A stretch of 28,639 bases of DNA from Priapulus caudatus (taxonomy: Eukaryota; Priapulida; Priapulimorpha; Priapulimorphida; Priapulidae): positions 490,542 to 519,180 of the forward strand of contig NW_014577075.1 of NCBI RefSeq assembly GCF_000485595.1, in the 5' to 3' direction. Of this stretch, positions 20,763-28,639 are shown one piece after another. The notes under the pieces are model-generated. The model was not told where the DNA came from and did no database searches. It saw nothing but the letters and a program-made list of their open reading frames with translations. Every line of letters starts with the position of its first letter. Position 1 is the stretch's first letter. Both the position numbers and the translations under genes were made by a program.

Positions 20763-21044
20763 CTAACCGTGACGTAGATCTGTTCCCACCGATGCTTGGG
20801 CTAGTCTATAGTTCAGATCCTTGGCGCACTGTAAATCCACGCCGTCGGTCGACCAAGTTTCAAACTGCTGAAATGCGACGCGAATTTTTAATGAACTGAA
20901 GCCAGAGGCGATGCAAACAAATTCTTTAACTAATTGCTTTGATTTGCGTCTGTTCGCTTCAGTCAGACAGTCTACGTCTCTTGCCCCCGAGGCATCCAGC
21001 CATAGCGTCGAGTGCTCCACAGCTATACAGGCGCCTTTATCCAA
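20763..21044 (-). CDS. hypothetical ORF, 93 codons, unrecognised
   Basis: An open frame with a Met start and mixed, protein-like composition (for example L-W-L-D-A-S-G-A-R-D-V-D-C-L, and V-K-E-F-V-C-I-A-S-G-F-S-S-L). It begins about 290 bp downstream of the receptor stop codon on the same strand. There is no signal peptide, membrane segment or motif I recognise. It could be 3' UTR of the receptor transcript, a remnant of a mobile element, or chance. I assign no function. Confidence 0.2.
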   Translation of the reverse strand: MDKGACIAVEHSTLWLDASGARDVDCLTEANRRKSKQLVKEFVCIASGFSSLKIRVAFQQFETWSTDGVDLQCAKDLNYRLAQASVGTDLRHG

Positions 21045-21331
21045 ACTCCACGACAGATGGCGCTCTCGCTCATGGGCTTAATCTATCATCATCATCATCA
21101 TCATTATTATCTATCATGGTATCTTGAGTGTAGGAAAGGGGCGCTGCATGCAGTTTAGCCTTCCTCATCTTCTGTTTCTAAACCAAGAAGGCAGTCGCGG
21201 ACACGTGCACTAGGCGCCATCTATCGGAATCAATCGCAAGCATCGACACCGGAGAAGTCGGGGGAGGGGGGAGCGATCTTGAGGGGAGCGCATGTAAATT
21301 GCGGTGATCTTCATGGCAACGTGACGCCAGA
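21045..21331. other. 3' flank of the receptor gene
   Basis: Downstream of the receptor stop codon. It holds an (ATC)n microsatellite at about 21083-21112 and a G-rich run at 21258-21270. It also has two inward-facing copies of AGATGGCGC-type words at 21055-21064 (plus) and 21213-21223 (minus). No close polyadenylation signal on the minus strand was found. Confidence 0.5.
21083..21112. repeat. short (ATC)n microsatellite
   Basis: Six ATC triplets followed by two ATT triplets, about 220 bp past the receptor stop codon. Confidence 0.85.
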
Positions 21332-21796
21332 CTAAAGCAGATTCGGCGCACGGACGAGGACGGTGATGATGGCGACGAGCGTGTAAATACTGAAGACGTA
21401 CAGACACAGTCTATCGACGACCATCGCGAGGAAGTGCCACTCGTTGTTCATATGTCGCTCGTCGTCGTCGCGCTGCATGAAGCGCGTGATCGTACGCAGC
21501 TCCTTCAGGATTAGCGACAGCTCGCTCGGAGCGCCCCCGTGCGGCGACGTCTGCGCCACGTGGCCGTCGTCGCAGGCGGATCCGTTCTTGTTGGCGAACA
21601 TTGACATGCTGTTACCAGCGTGGAAGTCGTCGTCGCAGTCGAGCACGTTGGCGAGCAGGCTGCGGGAGCAGCGCTCCTTCAACTCAATCTCTTTCAATTT
21701 CGAGTTGACGACGTTGCGCTGTAGATTCTTCTCCGTGCCCGCCGGCGAGCGCATGCGCAGTAATTTCGGCAGCCATCGTAAGAAGACTATTCTCAT
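21332..21796 (-). CDS. nicotinic acetylcholine receptor-like subunit, last exon (M3-M4 loop, M4, C-terminus)
   Basis: The terminal exon of a pentameric Cys-loop ligand-gated ion channel subunit in the plasma membrane. After the acceptor TTTTCCAG|ATGAGA it encodes M-R-I-V-F-L-R-W-L-P-K-L-L-R-M, the amphipathic start of the intracellular loop. A variable, charged loop of about 70 residues follows. The conserved pre-M4 segment E-L-R-T-I-T ... D-D-D-E-R ... N-E-W-H-F-L-A-M-V-V-D-R-L-C-L-Y-V-F leads into helix M4 (S-I-Y-T-L-V-A-I-I-T-V-L-V). It ends R-A-P-N-L-L with TAG at 21332-21334. The exon is 465 nt and 155 codons including the stop, in phase 0. E-W-x-x-x-A-x-V-x-D-R-L is diagnostic of the nAChR branch. 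Whether it is an alpha subunit cannot be judged without the ligand-binding domain. Confidence 0.93.
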   Translation of the reverse strand: MRIVFLRWLPKLLRMRSPAGTEKNLQRNVVNSKLKEIELKERCSRSLLANVLDCDDDFHAGNSMSMFANKNGSACDDGHVAQTSPHGGAPSELSLILKELRTITRFMQRDDDERHMNNEWHFLAMVVDRLCLYVFSIYTLVAIITVLVRAPNLL

Positions 21797-22181
21797 CTGG
21801 AAAATGCAACGCGAAAGCGCTGTCGTAGGAGGCATCTTAGCAAATAGATGTACAATGATACGGCTTGAGCCCAAAAATGTTACGTGAATACGGTGGATGT
21901 GAATAATATAGAATCTTTGATGTTGGCTAAGTTGTGGCTTGACGCACACACGCGCTCGCGCGCCTGCGCAATCACCCACCGATACACATACATACACGCA
22001 CGCACGCACGCACGCACGAGCATACGCATACAAACCTACTCATACGTACGCATGCACATAACGCACCCGCACGCCCGCACACCCGCGCGAACGAGCGCGC
22101 GGTCGAGAGAAAAATCGCAGATGAGTGTTGTCAGTCGCTCGAATGCGAAGCGATCGGTTTTGCAATTCGATTCAAACTTAC
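21797..22181 (-). other. receptor intron between M3 and M3-M4 loop exons, with CACG repeats
   Basis: A 385-bp intron from the donor TGG|GTAAG to the acceptor TTTTCCAG. Its middle (about 21945-22105) is CA/CACG-rich, with (CACG)n at about 21993-22018. Confidence 0.85.
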
Positions 22182-22291
22182 CCAGTTTGGCATCTGATAC
22201 GTGTCCGGTGTGCGATGATGCATATTGAGCGAGATGACAGAGAACATCACCGAAAGCGCGCACATCAGCATAATGCAGGCGAAATATTTAC
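22182..22291 (-). CDS. nicotinic acetylcholine receptor-like subunit, M3 exon
   Basis: A 110-nt exon with acceptor TTTTCTAG|GT and donor TGG|GTAAGT. It completes a Gly codon (G|GT) split with the M2 exon. It encodes K-Y-F-A-C-I-M-L-M-C-A-L-S-V-M-F-S-V-I-S-L-N, which is helix M3, followed by H-H-R-T-P-D-T-Y-Q-M-P-N-W. The HHRTPDT..MPNW stretch before the cytoplasmic loop is typical of invertebrate nAChR subunits. It ends in phase 0 on Trp, so the spliced frame continues W-M-R-I-V-F-L. Confidence 0.95.
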
Positions 22292-22970
22292 CTAGAAAAC
22301 AGAATGGGCTGTTGTCGTTACATACGCCGATAGTATATGTCCCCAACATTCTAGCGCCGTTAGCCAGGCCCTTCTCAGTATAGTTACATTAGCACTGCGA
22401 TAATAATTTGTCATCGTATTTGTTTAGCATGAGAGATTGTTTAGCATGACAGCGCTATCGCATTAACTCTAATGGTTCTCGCAAGTCGCCACCTTCACTT
22501 CCTATAACGATTATTTAACACGACCACGTTCTATTCAATGCAGATGCTGCTGCTGCGTCAGAAAATCGAGATTTGGAAATTGTTACGTCATATTACATAT
22601 ATTATGCGTTTTAAACGTTTATATATTACGCTATATTTACCCCCACGTGGGTGGCGTATGTATGAGCGCGAGTGTGTGCGTGTGCCCGCGTGTACGTGCG
22701 TGTGCATGTGTGTCAGAGAGAAAAGAGAGTGTGTGTGGTGTGTGCGTGTGAATGTGCGTGCGTGTGCGTGTGTGAGCGCGTGTGCTTGGTGAAGGTGCTA
22801 GGACGCGCATGTTAACGTTGCCTGGATGCGTCCGATCAATCCGTTTTGCGTGCGGTGCATATTTTCATCACACGCGTGTTATAAAGCTGTTTTCCGCCTT
22901 GGGTCCGCAAGACGATACAGCCGACAGGCTTGTCACCGAATGGCTGAAAGAATTATTGAGGCTGCGGAGG
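22292..22970. other. receptor intron sequence left of the GGAT array
   Basis: AT-rich intron DNA, with a GT-rich stretch at about 22665-22785 (TGTGCGTG-type). No exon is seen. Open frames on the plus strand are low-complexity. Confidence 0.6.
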
Positions 22971-25900
22971 GATGGATGGATGGATGGATGGATAGATGAA
23001 TAGATGGATGGATGGATGGATGGATGGATGGATGGATGGATGGATGGATGGATGGATGGATGGATGGATGGATGATGCGATAGATGATGGATGGATGGAT
23101 GGCATGGATGTATTGGAATGATGATGGATGGATGGATGGCGCGCTGCTGGATGGATGGGATGATGGATGGATGGATGGATGCGATGATGGATGGTATGGA
23201 ATGGATGATGGATGGATGGATGATGGATGATGGATGTATGGATGGACTGGATGGACTGTGATTAGATGATGGCGTGGATGGATGGATATGGAAATGGATG
23301 AATGGATGGAAGGATGGATGGAAGGATGCGATAGATGGTAGATAGATTAGATGGGAATTAGAATGGATGCAATGGATGGATGGATGGATGATGGATGATG
23401 ATAGATGGAGATGGATATTAATGATTGGATTGGATGGCATGAGCATGGATGGATGGATGGATGGATGAATGTCTATGGCATGGAATGGATGGTATGGATG
23501 GAAATGGAATGAGATGGATGATAGGCATGGTGTGGATGGATGGATGATGGATGATGGCAATTTAATGACATGGATGGATGGATGTATGGATGGGATGGAT
23601 GGACATGTTGAGGATGGATGGATGGATCGGATGGATGGATATGGTATGGATGGAATGGATGGATGCGATGGATGGAATGGATGGTTCAGCGTAGGAGGAG
23701 GATGGATGGATGATGTTGGTATGTCATGATGGAGCAGTCGGTTTGTCTCTCATGGAAAGATGGCACCGGGCATGCGATGGATGGATGGTCATGATGGCCA
23801 TGGATGGCATGGATGATGGATGAGATGGATGTATGGATGATGGCATGGAATAGGCCATGGAACAAAATGATGGTATGGGAATGGGTGATTTGATGGCGAT
23901 GGGATAGATGGATGCGATGGGATGGATGGATGGATGGATGGATGGATAGTGGATGGATGCGATGGATGGATGGATGTATGGATGGATGGATGGTATGGAT
24001 GAAATTGGGATGATAGATGAGCGTGGATGGAGGATGGATGGAATATGGATGGGATGGCATAGATTGGTATGTGATGGCATAGATGGACGGATGGATGGCA
24101 TGGATGGATGATGGGAGGATGATGGCATGGATGGATGGTCATGGATGCATGGACTGGCATGGCATGGATGGCATTTTGGGGATTTTTTGGAATGGCATGG
24201 ATGGATAGATGGATGATGATGGCGATGCTATGGTGGATGGTCATGGATGGATGGATGGGATGGATGTGGATGGATGGATGGAGCGAGGTATGCATGTATG
24301 GGATGGATGGATGGATGGCGGATAGATGGATAGATAGCCATGGTGTGGATGGATGGATGGATAGATGGCATAGTATGGATGGATAGAGCGTGGATGGATG
24401 GATGGATGGAATGGATGAGATCGTGCGATGAATGAATGGATGGATGTGGTTGGAGGATGAAAGATGGATGGATCGATGGAATGGTATGATGGATGGATGG
24501 ATGATGGTATGATGGATCGAAGTGGATGATGGCATGGATGTCATGGTATGGGATGGATGGATGATGGGATGGGATGGATGGATGGCTTATGGATGGATGA
24601 TGGATGGATGGATAGATGGGTGGATGGATGGAATTCTGGTTAGGATGAATGGTGGAAGGATGGATGACATGGATAGAATGGATAGTAGGATAGTCATTGG
24701 ATAGATGGATGTATGTGTATGGATGGATGGATGGATGAATGAATGGATGGATGGATGGATGGATATGGATGGATTTAATGGATGGATCTGATGGCATGGA
24801 TGGATGGCATGGCATGCATGATGAATGGATAGGATGGATGGATGGATGGATGGATGGATGGATGGATGGATAGATGGGGGATGGCATGGAGGATGCGATG
24901 GATGGATGAATGGATGGATGTGGATGGATGGATGGATGGATGGCATGATGGAATGGATGGAATGGTATGGATGGATGGATGGATGGATGATGGATGGATG
25001 GCATGGATGGATGCGTAATGGATGTTATGGATGGATGGATGATGGATGAGATGGATGATGATGGATGGTATGGATGGATGGATGGATGGCATGGATGATG
25101 GAAATGGATGGATGGATGGATGGATGGATGATGGATGGATGGTCATGGCATGGAATGGATGGATGATGGTGTATGGATGGATGGATGGATGGATGGATGA
25201 TGGATGGATGATGATGTGAGCATGGCATGGATGGATGGCAGGGATGAATGGATGGATGGATGGATGGATAGATGCGATGGTGATGCGACTGGATGGATGG
25301 ATGGATGATGGATGGATGGATGATGAATGGATGGATAGATGGGTGTGGAATTGAATGGATGGAGGATGGATGGATGGAGGATAGATTCGAATGGATGGAT
25401 AGATGGAACGATGGATGGATGATGGAATGGATGGATGGTGGATGGAGATGGATGGATGGATGGATGGACTGGATGGATGGATGCGATGTAGGATGGATGG
25501 ATGGATGCGTATGGATGATGAATGGATGATGGATGGATGGTATGGATGGATGGATGATGGATGGATGTATGGATGGATGGCATGGTAGGATGGCTGGATG
25601 GATGGTAGGATGGATGGGCCATGGATAGATGGAATTAGATGGATGGGGTGGATGGTATGGACTCGGATAGATGGATAGATGGATGGATATGATGGCGGTG
25701 CGATGATGGATAGCCATGGATGGATGGAATGGGGATGAATGAGGGATGTGATGGGGGGGTATGGTTGGATGGTCATGAATAGAGGGTAGTGGTATGGATG
25801 GCTATGGATGAGGAATGGATGGGATGGATGGCATGATGGATGGTGAGGATGGATGGATGGAGTAGATGGATGGAGTGGGATGGATGCATGGCAATGGATT

Positions 25901-26262
25901 CAGATGGATGGCATGGAATGGATGGATGATGGGATGGAGGAATTGGATGATCGGATGGATGGAGGGATGGATGGATGGCATGGATGGATATATGATAGGT
26001 ATGATGATGGATGGATGGATGGATGGATGGATGGATGGATGGAATGGATGGTATGGAATTGGACGCGCACGGAAATGAATGGAGGATGGGATGATTGGAT
26101 GGTCATGGATGGCAATGGGAATGATGGATTGGATGATGGTATGGATGGATTATGGATGGATGCTGATGGCATGATGGAATGGCAATGGATTGATCCGGAT
26201 GGATGGATGGATGGATGGATGGATGGATGGATGGATGTGTGAATGTATGTATGAATGAATGC
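22971..26262. repeat. GGAT tetranucleotide array in the receptor M2-M3 intron (3.3 kb)
   Basis: It starts with a pure (GGAT)n run at 22971-23072 and ends with a pure run at about 26198-26236. The interior is degenerate, with GATGG, ATGC and ATGA variants and many single-base indels. A small non-repeat island lies near 23690-23770. Frames give Met-Asp-Gly-Trp or His-Pro-Ser-Ile repeats only. The orientation is the same as the aminopeptidase intron array. The noisy interior flanked by pure edges suggests a gap closed with uncorrected long reads. Confidence 0.95.
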
Positions 26263-27448
26263 TGGATTAATAAAAGGTTGAAGAAATTGGGATGAATTCA
26301 CAAATTCTGTCGCACAAAAATTCGCAACATTTGTCTATGGAAGGCTATTGGGTCCTAAAATCGCGTCAAACTAAACAAATTTCAATTACATAATTTTTTG
26401 CTAAGTTGGAGAGTGAGTAGGTTGGTGAATGGTTGTGTGAATCAAATAGGTTGTAGGGGGTCAGCGGGTGGGTAGGCGGTTAGGACGGACGGATGTGTAT
26501 AAACTAGAACGAGACCGTTCTCCAGTTTTTCCGAATTAGTCCAGTGATTCGAAATAGTCGTTTAATATACTATTACTGAACTACATGACTGATGTAAACG
26601 CGTTGGTTGACTCTCTGGTTTATGTTCGCCATTACTACAGCTCATTTAACTCATTCGCTCATTCGTTATAATGGCGTTGACCGTAAGGTTATTTACATGA
26701 GATTCCTTCTCTTTGCAAATAAGAGTAAACCTATCATGTTTGTAAGTCGCCCCAATAATTAATCGGATAAGTTTTTTGGACAACGTTCCACGTTTATATA
26801 CGTTTGTATGCCACATCAGTCTTTGTTGAGAACAATGGCTTAGAATCAGTCTAGGTTCGGAGCGTTAATCTACTGCGAAAATAAAAATTACACGATAGCG
26901 TTTTCAATGGATTTACGAAGTGATCACTCATATATTTGGAGATAACGAAGATACGTGATGGAATCGTACCACCCAAGCGTATGTGCGTGCACTTGTGAAT
27001 TATTGTGTTCCTAAGACCCTCCCACATCTCGGCCATGTTGGAATCTTATGTAAATACTCATTACGGCGAGGGACACGAAATTGACATCTGAAGGAAATGG
27101 ATGGTTTGCACGATTCTAAATGTCAGCGTGCAACAGAGTAAAACTATTAAGCCCATTACACACCATACCACGCATCACTCAGTAGTCAAAATTATATGGC
27201 TTCTGTACATAATACAGTGTAAGATTAATCGACGCCGTTCTACCGCCATATGGTATACCAACGATGTGCGCGCCACACTGCGATCGTCGCCGTCATTTTG
27301 GGCTTGTTGACATTCCTCTAGATCTGGAATCTGCAGTTCACCTTGCTTTAAGCAGCCTCTCTATATAGTCTGAACGCTTGCGTCGAGCATGCTCAGCGAT
27401 GTAACGAAGTATAATCGCCAATTGGCATCCACGGCAAGTGCCGTGAGG
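26263..27448. other. receptor intron sequence right of the GGAT array
   Basis: Clean unique sequence. I looked on the minus strand for receptor exons and found none. Short open frames (up to about 70 codons) show no recognisable motif. Confidence 0.6.
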
Positions 27449-27456
27449 GTATACAC

Positions 27457-27631
27457 CAGTGGCGCCCGCCGATAGAAGCACTGGAAGCACAGTGCTTCCA
27501 GTAAATTTTGGGTTAAAAAATTTTGTTCCTAAATCTTTCTCGCAAGACTCACCAGATTGCTTGCTTTTTATTATCACTGAGGATTTTATCCTTCTGTGCT
27601 TCTACTTTCTTAAGACCTGTGGGCGCCAGTG
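27457..27631. mobile_element. hAT-like MITE (175 bp) with 8-bp target duplication
   Basis: The element begins CAGTGGCGCCC and ends GGGCGCCAGTG, inverted repeats that match at 10 of 11 positions. It is flanked by a perfect 8-bp direct repeat GTATACAC at 27449-27456 and 27632-27639. An 8-bp duplication with CAGTGGCG-type ends is the hallmark of the hAT superfamily. It has no transposase and is non-autonomous. A near-perfect 23-bp palindrome (11-bp arms ACTGGAAGCAC around one base) lies at 27480-27502. It sits in the receptor intron, 35 bp from the M2 exon donor. Confidence 0.8.
27480..27502. repeat. 23-bp palindrome inside the MITE
   Basis: The arms ACTGGAAGCAC and GTGCTTCCAGT are exact reverse complements around a single A at 27491. 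It is the subterminal part of the hAT-like element. Confidence 0.9.
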
Positions 27632-27665
27632 GTATACACTACGAAAAGGTTGCGTGCTACGTTAC

Positions 27666-27752
27666 CTATGAGAGGTACAGCGTCGGACGTGGCCGGCATA
27701 GTCTCTGCGACGAGTAGCAGAAATACCATCAGCGAAAGCAATAAGGTGACAC
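27666..27752 (-). CDS. nicotinic acetylcholine receptor-like subunit, M2 pore exon
   Basis: An 87-nt exon with acceptor TTCCGCAG|GT and donor ATAG|GTAAC. It begins and ends in phase 1. It encodes V-T-L-L-L-S-L-M-V-F-L-L-L-V-A-E-T-M-P-A-T-S-D-A-V-P-L-I and the first base of Gly. This is the pore-lining M2 helix and M2-M3 linker. By alignment to the family numbering it has Leu at 9', Val at 13' and Glu at 20', as in cation-selective nAChRs. The -1' Glu ring would be encoded by the preceding exon, which I do not find to the right before the window ends. Phase 1 matches the M3 exon at 22291, across an intron of about 5.4 kb. Confidence 0.95.
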
Positions 27753-27908
27753 CTGCGGAAGTATATATGATCAGAAATAAATAAAAATAATTAGAATTTA
27801 TTCAAAGTCAACAGTCAGGTATTTATGTTATTAGATCGTGTCGAGCGTTGTATAGTAGCCGATCGTTATGATCTGGCCATGATCCGTGGGACCGAGCATA
27901 ACACGAAG

Positions 27909-27981
27909 TAGCTCTAAAACGATAGCCCTTCGCTCTGCCACGGCCCTGTGCCTAGCGAAGGGCTATACAGTTCTAGAGCTA
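27909..27981. other. 73-nt stem-loop (miRNA-like or foldback)
   Basis: The outer arm TAGCTCTAAAAC pairs with GTTCTAGAGCTA with one mismatch. After a small internal loop, ATAGCCCTTCGCT pairs perfectly with AGCGAAGGGCTAT. The loop is 19 nt. Size and pairing are in the range of an intronic pre-miRNA or a short foldback element. The strand cannot be assigned, and no known miRNA seed is recognised. Confidence 0.45.
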
Positions 27982-28299
27982 AATACGAACCAAAACACGT
28001 CGCGGTATACATCACACGATGTCTATATTCCTTCACAATGACCATCTCGCTATGAACACCGTTCATACGACTAATTAATTTCTAGTCCCCTCGTTTCGCT
28101 CGCTCGCGATTCTGCGTATTTAACCCAACCGCTATATCTGGATCGAGCGCCTCTATGTGATGTTGGATTCCCAATGAGAAATATTTTCTTTAGCTTAAAT
28201 TACGATGTTAGCTCATGCAAGCGCGTTCGATGCGATGGCGCCACTCTAGATATCTAACTTGAATCGCAACTTTGCGATCGCGAGGAAATCTATGAACGA

Positions 28300-28337
28300 T
28301 TCTACTTCTGAAATCAAATTTTGACTCCGAAGTAGAA
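28300..28337. repeat. imperfect 38-bp foldback
   Basis: TTCTACTTCTGAAATCAAA is followed by TTTGACTCCGAAGTAGAA, an inverted repeat with a few mismatches and almost no loop. Confidence 0.5.
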
Positions 28338-28471
28338 AGTAATAGACGGTCGTATATGTCGTATCTGTCGTGTATGGCATCGGTCGAGGACACATCGAGG
28401 GTGTCATTGAAAACGTTTTAACTACAATATTAACGTGGGTTTATACTTTTACTTAAGCACCATAGAGAGCG

Positions 28472-28639
<168 letters not shown>

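Larger units (their letters stand above)
27753..28471. other. receptor intron upstream of the M2 exon
   Basis: Unique sequence with no M1 or Cys-loop exon seen on the minus strand. It contains a 73-nt hairpin at 27909-27981 and a weaker foldback at 28300-28337. Confidence 0.6.

Noticed and set aside
24775-25776. 333-codon open frame on the minus strand and Met-Asp-Gly-Trp frames on the plus strand
   Set aside because: Same GGAT/CCAT array artefact, inside the receptor intron.
26851-27036. 61-codon open frame on the minus strand as a possible receptor exon
   Set aside because: No M1, Cys-loop or other receptor motif, no flanking splice sites in a fitting phase, and wrong position between M2 and M3 exons.
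27338-27577. 79-codon open frame on the minus strand
   Set aside because: Overlaps the hAT-like MITE and its palindrome. No protein family recognised.
27909-27920. Match to the first 12 nt of a type II-A CRISPR repeat (GTTTTAGAGCTA, minus strand)
   Set aside because: Single 12-nt occurrence within a hairpin in a eukaryotic intron, with no repeats, spacers or cas genes. Coincidental.

Overview
The window is metazoan nuclear DNA. Two genes with spliced, phase-compatible exons can be recognised, both on the minus strand. They are a type II membrane M1-family aminopeptidase (aminopeptidase N-like), in two partial copies, and the M2 to C-terminus part of a nicotinic-acetylcholine-receptor-like Cys-loop channel. 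Long microsatellites, minisatellites, small introns and a hAT-like MITE fit an invertebrate genome. The receptor segment (HHRTPDT..MPNW, M-R-I-V-F-L-R-W-L-P) resembles protostome subunits, but I cannot name the species. No prokaryotic genes, CRISPR array, rRNA or tRNA were seen.

Layout. 1-2330 is CA and AT microsatellite. 2330-3800 is a 22-bp minisatellite. 3804-4007 is aminopeptidase exon 3. 4246-5345 is a GGAT array in an intron. 5503-7362 holds aminopeptidase exons 2 and 1 with many indels. 7440-8870 is CT then CA microsatellite. 8871-10560 is gene-free flank ending in 17-bp and 34-bp minisatellites. 10617-10748 is a later aminopeptidase exon. 11240-12110 is an inverted-repeat element with an internal minisatellite. 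12108-13560 is a 541-bp tandem repeat. 13725-15303 holds clean aminopeptidase exons 2 and 1. 15406-19690 repeats the CT, CA, flank and minisatellite series. 19691-21331 is mostly gene-free. 21332-27752 holds three receptor exons, with a 3.3-kb GGAT array and a hAT-like MITE in the large intron. The rest is intron and a compound microsatellite.

The main structural point is that 5283-10555 and 13561-19690 are two copies of one segment. Their indel noise is complementary. The left half of copy 1 (exons 2 and 1) is 14-23 percent longer than copy 2 and has broken frames. In the right half, copy 2 is the longer and noisier one. Insertion-dominated noise of this kind looks like raw long-read gap filling around a clean central contig (about 8.9-15.4 kb). 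Either this is a real tandem duplication whose outer halves were filled with raw reads, or it is a false duplication. Broken frames in the noisy parts should therefore not be read as pseudogenes without resequencing.

The aminopeptidase catalytic exons (GAMEN and HExxH-E motifs) are not in the window for either copy, so no complete enzyme can be assembled here. I found no convincing new biological system. The best leads are the duplication mosaic, the inverted-repeat element with its internal minisatellite, the recombinant satellite unit, the hAT-like MITE and a miRNA-like hairpin.
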